DNA of 14,156 nt, taken from positions 1 to 14,156 of the forward strand of contig JAGRHE010000060.1 in the NCBI GenBank assembly GCA_020445165.1. The letters run 5' to 3'. The DNA comes from Gammaproteobacteria bacterium (lineage in GTDB: Bacteria > Pseudomonadota > Gammaproteobacteria > Chromatiales > Sedimenticolaceae). The number at the start of each line of letters is the position of its first letter. Within the stretch, counting starts at the first letter, position 1. A program made the translations under genes and the position numbers. The notes under the pieces were generated by a model that did no database searches, was not told the origin of the DNA, and saw only the letters and a list, made by a program, of their open reading frames with translations. Shown here piece by piece: positions 14,049 through 14,156 of this stretch.

Positions 14049-14156
<108 letters not shown>

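Overview
The window looks like chromosomal DNA from a GC-rich gammaproteobacterium. The evidence is a glmS C-terminus of proteobacterial type, a BarA-style tripartite sensor kinase, a TonB-dependent outer-membrane receptor and a PEP-CTERM protein. I cannot assign a genus. There are ten complete, recognisable genes, one complete gene I do not recognise, and the 3' end of glmS. No insertion sequence, CRISPR array, tRNA or rRNA is visible.

Layout from left to right. Positions 1-520 hold no convincing gene; the base composition is less GC-rich than the genes and there are several inverted repeats, including a perfect 18-bp palindrome. Two plus-strand genes follow: a small Spy/CpxP-like periplasmic protein (521-940) and a single-domain rhodanese (1013-1528). 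From 7301 down to 1556 on the minus strand lies a tight three-gene operon: TonB-dependent receptor, periplasmic substrate-binding protein of the ABC_sub_bind family, and a 908-residue hybrid histidine kinase. The last two overlap by 4 bases (GTGA). No ABC permease, ATPase or response regulator is present, so the set reads best as a trans-envelope sensing pathway and not as a transporter.

From 10646 down to 7510 on the minus strand is a second operon: a double-FHA protein, a membrane-anchored Ser/Thr kinase and a PP2C phosphatase, a complete reversible Ser/Thr phosphorylation module with a reader. Divergent from it is a DUF4213/DUF364 protein (putative heavy-metal chelation family), whose 3' end overlaps a convergent unknown 118-residue gene. 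A patatin-like phospholipase with a Tat-like signal follows on the plus strand. The right end carries a minus-strand PEP-CTERM protein and the last 35 codons of glmS.

The most interesting system is the receptor, binding-protein and hybrid-kinase operon. The FHA, kinase and phosphatase module, with its degenerate second FHA domain, comes next. Start sites were moved inward from the longest frame for six genes (binding protein, PP2C, FHA protein, DUF364 protein, unknown 118-aa gene, PEP-CTERM protein) on the basis of ribosome-binding sites, signal peptides or domain edges.
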